Below, one piece after another: positions 61,161 through 64,000 of a stretch of 64,000 nucleotides of DNA. Origin of the DNA: Rhodococcus spelaei. GTDB lineage: Bacteria > Actinomycetota > Actinomycetes > Mycobacteriales > Mycobacteriaceae. Position numbers and translations under genes: made by a program. Under the pieces are notes generated by a model. It made no database searches. It was not told where the DNA came from and worked only from the letters and a program-made list of their open reading frames with translations. Location: NCBI RefSeq assembly GCF_006704125.1, contig NZ_VIGH01000002.1, positions 310,001 to 374,000 on the forward strand, read 5' to 3'. The number at the start of each line of letters is the position of its first letter. Position 1 is the stretch's first letter.

Positions 61161-62478
61161 CCGGTCCCAGGCGTTGCCCGGGAACGGCAAGAAGATTCCG
61201 TACACGGGCAAGCCCACCGAGAACCCGAACGCCACGGTCGTCCCGGGCAAGATGCGCTCGGATCGGGAGGAGATCCCGGAGGACTTCACCAAGGAGGACG
61301 CCGACAAGGCGGAAACCATGGAGGCCCGGATCATTCAGCAGCAGTCGGCACGCGGCGCCACGCTGTTCCTGACCCCGGGCTGTCAGGTGTACTGGCCGGC
61401 ACCGTACGAGGTGTGCGGCGCGATCAAGGACAAGTACAACTCCCTCGGCGGCCCGTCCAGCTTCCTGCTCTGGCCCACCACCAACGAGCTGACCAATCCG
61501 GACGGGGTCGGCAAGCGCACCCAGTTCATGAACGGGCCGATCTACTGGTCACCCACCGGCGGCGCGCACCCGGTCGTCAACAGCTTCCTCAACCGGTGGG
61601 GCGTGTACGGCTACGAGGCTGGATTCATCGGGTACCCGACCACCGACGAGATAGTGCACCCAGATGGTGTCGGCAGGAGGCAGGAGTTCCAGAACGCCAC
61701 GATCTACGTGTCGACCCCGAACGCAATCGGGTCGGTCGTGCGCGGCGCGATCCGCGACAAGTACAACTCTCTCGGCGGCTACAGCGGGACCTTGGGCTAT
61801 CCAATGACCGATGAACAGGCCTCGGTTCAGCTGCTGCAACCGACCGGCGGGACGACGCAGGTCTTCCAGCACGGAATGCTCGTATGGAACACCCAGACGA
61901 ACGCCGTCGCGATCGCGGGTTGGCAGGACATGTCCCAGATCCCGAGTGCGGCGGCATCTGCCCCGGCCACCCAACCGTCTGCGGCTGCAGGTGGTGGAGT
62001 AACCCCGATGTTCCAGTCAGGATGCCCGGCCGGCACGACCGGGTACACCGGCGCTCAGGCGGCGTTCAACTGCGTCGTCCGGTACCAGGACCAGGGTGGC
62101 ACCTGGATCAATCTTCGAAGTGGGAAGGGCGATCCGAACGGCTTCGGGCAGTTGCACTACAAGACCGATCATCAGGTCAAGGATCGCTGGGTGGAGCTCC
62201 TGCTGCAGGACAGCTACGGAGTTCCGACCTCGTTCAACGCAGAAGGGACGGGCGTTACCGCCAACCCTGATCGATACAGGTATGCGCAGGGGTTGTACAC
62301 CGATTTCGCTGGGCAGCGAAACTATCTCATCGCGCTGCAGGTGATCGTCGACTTCGCCCCCACCAATCAGGTGTCCGACAACACGCAGTTCGGGATCGTC
62401 ACCTCGTACTGCTCGGATCCGAACAACAACGACAACATCATCCAGTTCTGCCCTCAGCTACCGCCCCCGTACCTGTGA
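61160..62478 (+). pseudogene. 5'-truncated LGFP-repeat secreted protein
   Basis: About 435 codons in frame from LPGNGKKIPYTGKP (near 61170) to TGA 62478. LGFP repeats are evident: GAIKDKYNSLGGPSSFLLWP, TTNELTNPDGVGKRTQFMNG, FIGYPTTDEIVHPDGVGRRQ, GAIRDKYNSLGGYSGTLGYP. A C-terminal domain with conserved cysteines follows (SGCPAGTTGYTGAQAAFNCVV to IVTSYCSDPN). LGFP repeats anchor proteins to the mycolate-arabinogalactan wall. No signal peptide is encoded: upstream sequence belongs to a different, strongly coding frame. The only in-frame start (61021) lies in that foreign sequence. I infer loss of the 5' end; a fused protein remains formally possible. Confidence 0.7.
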
Positions 62479-62964
62479 GGTAACAAATGTCTTCGGGTTG
62501 GGCGCAGAGATGCGCTCAACCCGAAGACATTTCGCATAGACGCGCCACCCGGTCGGCACCACACTCGGTGACTCGTGCAGCACGAGTTCTCGGCCAACTC
62601 CGCCTGGCATCGCTCGCGATTGCGTGGCCAGCAATCCGGTCCCGGCGACAGTTGCCGCGAACACGGGAACCACGGGACTGTAGTCGCCGATGCGCCGCTC
62701 CTCGCTCAAGGTGCCAGCAAGGGTATGGATCCCCTCGGCAATGCTGGTATGCCGGACGACAGCCTGGAATCCGTCCTCACCGGTCACCAGTGACACGCCT
62801 GCATCCGCTGGCGTGGCCGGCGCAATGTGGCGAACCTCAGCTGTCACCGTGGAAACCAAGCCCGCGGGCGCCCCGTGAACGAGTGTGTTAAGCAGGCAAC
62901 TGAGCGCCACTCGGTCACCGACCGCGTACTCGCGAGCAGGATTCGCGTCGAGGACGACCCACAT
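62458..62964 (-). CDS. Hypothetical protein
   Basis: The product has 168 residues from ATG 62964 (GGTGAGG upstream); GTG 62973 is an alternative. The sequence looks natural (VVLDANPAREYAVGDRVALS; TAEVRHIAPATPADAGVSLV; SPVVPVFAATVAGTGLL) and may be a beta-rich protein, but I do not recognise it. Its last 25 codons run through a strong hairpin (62485-62532) and overlap the 3' end of the LGFP gene by 21 bp, so the C-terminus may be an artefact of a lost stop. Confidence 0.45.
   Translation of the reverse strand: MWVVLDANPAREYAVGDRVALSCLLNTLVHGAPAGLVSTVTAEVRHIAPATPADAGVSLVTGEDGFQAVVRHTSIAEGIHTLAGTLSEERRIGDYSPVVPVFAATVAGTGLLATQSRAMPGGVGRELVLHESPSVVPTGWRVYAKCLRVERISAPNPKTFVTSQVRGR
62485..62532. 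terminator. 16-bp hairpin after the LGFP gene
   Basis: AAATGTCTTCGGGTTG (62485-62500) is exactly complementary to 62517-62532; the loop can pair further (GCGCA/TGCGC). It begins 7 bp after the LGFP stop. Confidence 0.8.
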
Positions 62965-62989
62965 GGACCTCACCTAACCCACGTTAGCG

Positions 62990-63243
62990 CGCGCATTTGC
63001 GCTGCTGAACCGGGCGCGAACAGGGTGCCGGGGGCCATCCGTGACAAGTGTTGTCAAACAGGCTCGGAAGGAGGCCATCTCGGGTATCCGACCAGCGATG
63101 AGATCAACACCCGCTGAGCTAGCAGCGTTGGGAACTCGTATGAACGTGTTCCAGGCGGGGATATCGTCTGGAACGCGATTCAAGGAGCAGCCGATGGCGT
63201 CTGGGTTCGGGCGGAGAACATGTTGGTCGAACTCCGTGGATTC
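62990..63243 (+). pseudogene. Remnant of a second LGFP-repeat gene
   Basis: In one frame the sequence reads NRVPGAIRDKCCQTGSEGGH, LGYPTSDEINTR, then a TGA at 63115-63117, and continues in the same frame with VGNSYERVPGGDIVWNAIQG and VWVRAENMLVEL. These are LGFP-repeat motifs (GAIRDK, LGYPTSDE, RxxGGxIxW) with a nonsense codon and no start or signal peptide. It is a decayed fragment. Confidence 0.65.
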
Positions 63244-63496
63244 ACATGCGCGAGATCGAGCGCCCATCGGAACAACGATTGTGCTGTCGTTCCGATGGGC
63301 GCTCGATCACATCGGTGATCGGCGGTACATCCTGCCGATCGAGGCACCCGACTGGGATGCGGCGACGGGATCCGACCACCTGATCACCCGGCTCGACTTG
63401 TTCTTGTATGCCCCTGGGTGGCAGGAGCGAAGTGCACACCCGATCAGCGAGGCAGTCTCCGTGGTGGTGATGCCCCCGCCTCCAGCTAACCGTTGA
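63041..63496 (+). other. Open frame of doubtful status overlapping the LGFP remnant
   Basis: A 151-codon frame whose first two thirds are an out-of-frame reading of the LGFP remnant and of a 20-bp hairpin. Only the last 65 codons (IGDRRYILPIEAPDWDAATG, HLITRLDLFLYAPGWQERSA) look protein-like. It may be the 3' end of a lost gene. No family recognised. Confidence 0.3.
63254..63308. terminator. 20-bp perfect inverted repeat
   Basis: GATCGAGCGCCCATCGGAAC at 63254-63273 is exactly complementary to 63289-63308 around a 15-nt loop. No T run follows. It ends the LGFP remnant. Confidence 0.6.
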
Positions 63497-63510
63497 AACA
63501 GGTCGTGTCA

Positions 63511-63552
63511 CGAGCGAAGCTCCCAACCGGTGATGGTTGGGAGCTTCGCTCG
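63511..63552. terminator. 18-bp perfect inverted repeat
   Basis: CGAGCGAAGCTCCCAACC at 63511-63528 is exactly complementary to 63535-63552 with a 6-nt loop, 15 bp after the stop at 63496. The following 280 bp up to 63836 hold no gene I can support, but a lower-GC, T-rich stretch (63700-63780) suits a promoter. Confidence 0.7.
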
Positions 63553-63835
63553 TCGGCAGGCACGTAACTCTCGGCGCACGTACGCACGTCCACGCAGAAG
63601 GAGAGCTCACACGCCGATCTCGTTCCGGTTCGGCCGCAAAGGATCGTTGGCGGCCGACAGCCTGACGGGGCTGACGCAAATTGGAGTTTCACCTCAAACG
63701 TACTGGCCAGTACTTTTTGTAACCAAAGCGAGACTTGTCAATTAAGTCCGAGATGTGAAGTTTACCTTTAGGTTCAGCAATGAACGACCCAGTTCACAGG
63801 TACCTCCCAGGAGCATTCCAGGAAAGCAGGTGCAG

Positions 63836-64000
63836 TTTGAACCAGAGTTCATGGCGCGGGCATGAGTACCGTCGCCGACATCGGAAGGGCGCCGCGCGGG
63901 CGCTCGGAACCCTCGCCGTCACCGCCACGCTCATGGTGACCGGCGTGAGCACCGCGATCGCAGCACCGACTACCTCGCCCTCGCCGACTCCGGTCGAAGT
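63836..64000 (+). CDS. Start of a secreted protein, cut by the window end
   Basis: From TTG 63836, with AGCAGG 6 nt upstream, the frame encodes a basic N-terminus (SSWRGHEYRRRHRKGAAR), a hydrophobic core (ALGTLAVTATLMVTGVSTAI) and a cleavage site AIAAP, then a Pro/Ser/Thr linker (TTSPSPTPVEV). This is a full signal peptide plus linker. By neighbourhood it may be an intact LGFP-repeat or related wall protein; only about 55 residues are visible. Confidence 0.65.

Noticed and set aside
60750-61165. Ser/Thr/Pro-rich frame as the missing linker of the LGFP protein with a frameshift
   Set aside because: Third-position GC is clearly higher in another plus frame (from 60896) that also looks protein-like, so the linker-like reading is probably an off-frame translation.

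Overview
The window is GC-rich actinobacterial chromosome, almost certainly from a mycolic-acid-bearing Mycobacteriales member, most likely Rhodococcus. Evidence: the block PerM-like protein / DUF5336 protein / sucD / sucC / M23 peptidase / pcrA / short AroQ chorismate mutase matches the mycobacterial Rv0948c-Rv0955 neighbourhood; PrrAB- and PrpR-type regulators are present; F420-dependent luciferase-like oxidoreductases and LGFP-repeat secreted proteins occur. No rRNA, tRNA or CRISPR array was seen.

Layout. 0-10.7 kb: cell-division/envelope membrane proteins, succinyl-CoA synthetase, an M23 peptidase behind a consensus CRP box, PcrA helicase, and chorismate mutase preceded by what looks like an aromatic leader-peptide attenuator. 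10.7-13.6 kb: a cobalamin uptake pair (permease and binding protein, no ATPase), each behind its own cobalamin riboswitch. 13.6-18.8 kb: PrpR and the methylcitrate cycle genes prpDBC for propionyl-CoA disposal. 18.9-25.8 kb: a PepSY membrane protein, a membrane protein with a BlaI/CopY-like palindrome in its promoter, B12-independent MetE behind a third cobalamin riboswitch, and Pgi. Together the three riboswitches form a B12 circuit: import genes and the B12-independent methionine synthase are all expected to be shut down when cobalamin is plentiful; cobF (35 kb) adds a corrin-ring biosynthesis enzyme.

25.9-54.6 kb is ordinary accessory/core metabolism: an Ig-repeat secreted protein, ApbE-like, crotonase, acyltransferase-like, flavoprotein, carboxylesterase, a cysteine-repeat lipoprotein, Fpg/Nei glycosylase, thyA-folA, a diiron-oxygenase (AurF-type) cluster, PrrAB, a universal stress protein, a BcrA-type ABC exporter divergent from a NarL-type two-component system, F420 oxidoreductases, an SDR and a YVTN beta-propeller protein.

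54.7-61.2 kb is a mobile region: a serine-recombinase cassette inside ~17-bp inverted repeats with its own res-like site, two adjacent tyrosine recombinases (one apparently lacking the catalytic C-terminal residues), an unrecognised ~400-residue protein divergent from an Xre-RES toxin-antitoxin pair, a small zinc-ribbon gene without a start, and a gene fragment that runs into a 5'-truncated LGFP-repeat gene. 61.2-64 kb holds LGFP-gene debris and strong hairpins, ending in the signal peptide of a secreted protein cut by the window edge. The most interesting items are the chorismate-mutase attenuator, a 47-bp palindromic repeat found three times (once inside a coding sequence), the recombinase cassette, and the unknown gene beside Xre-RES.
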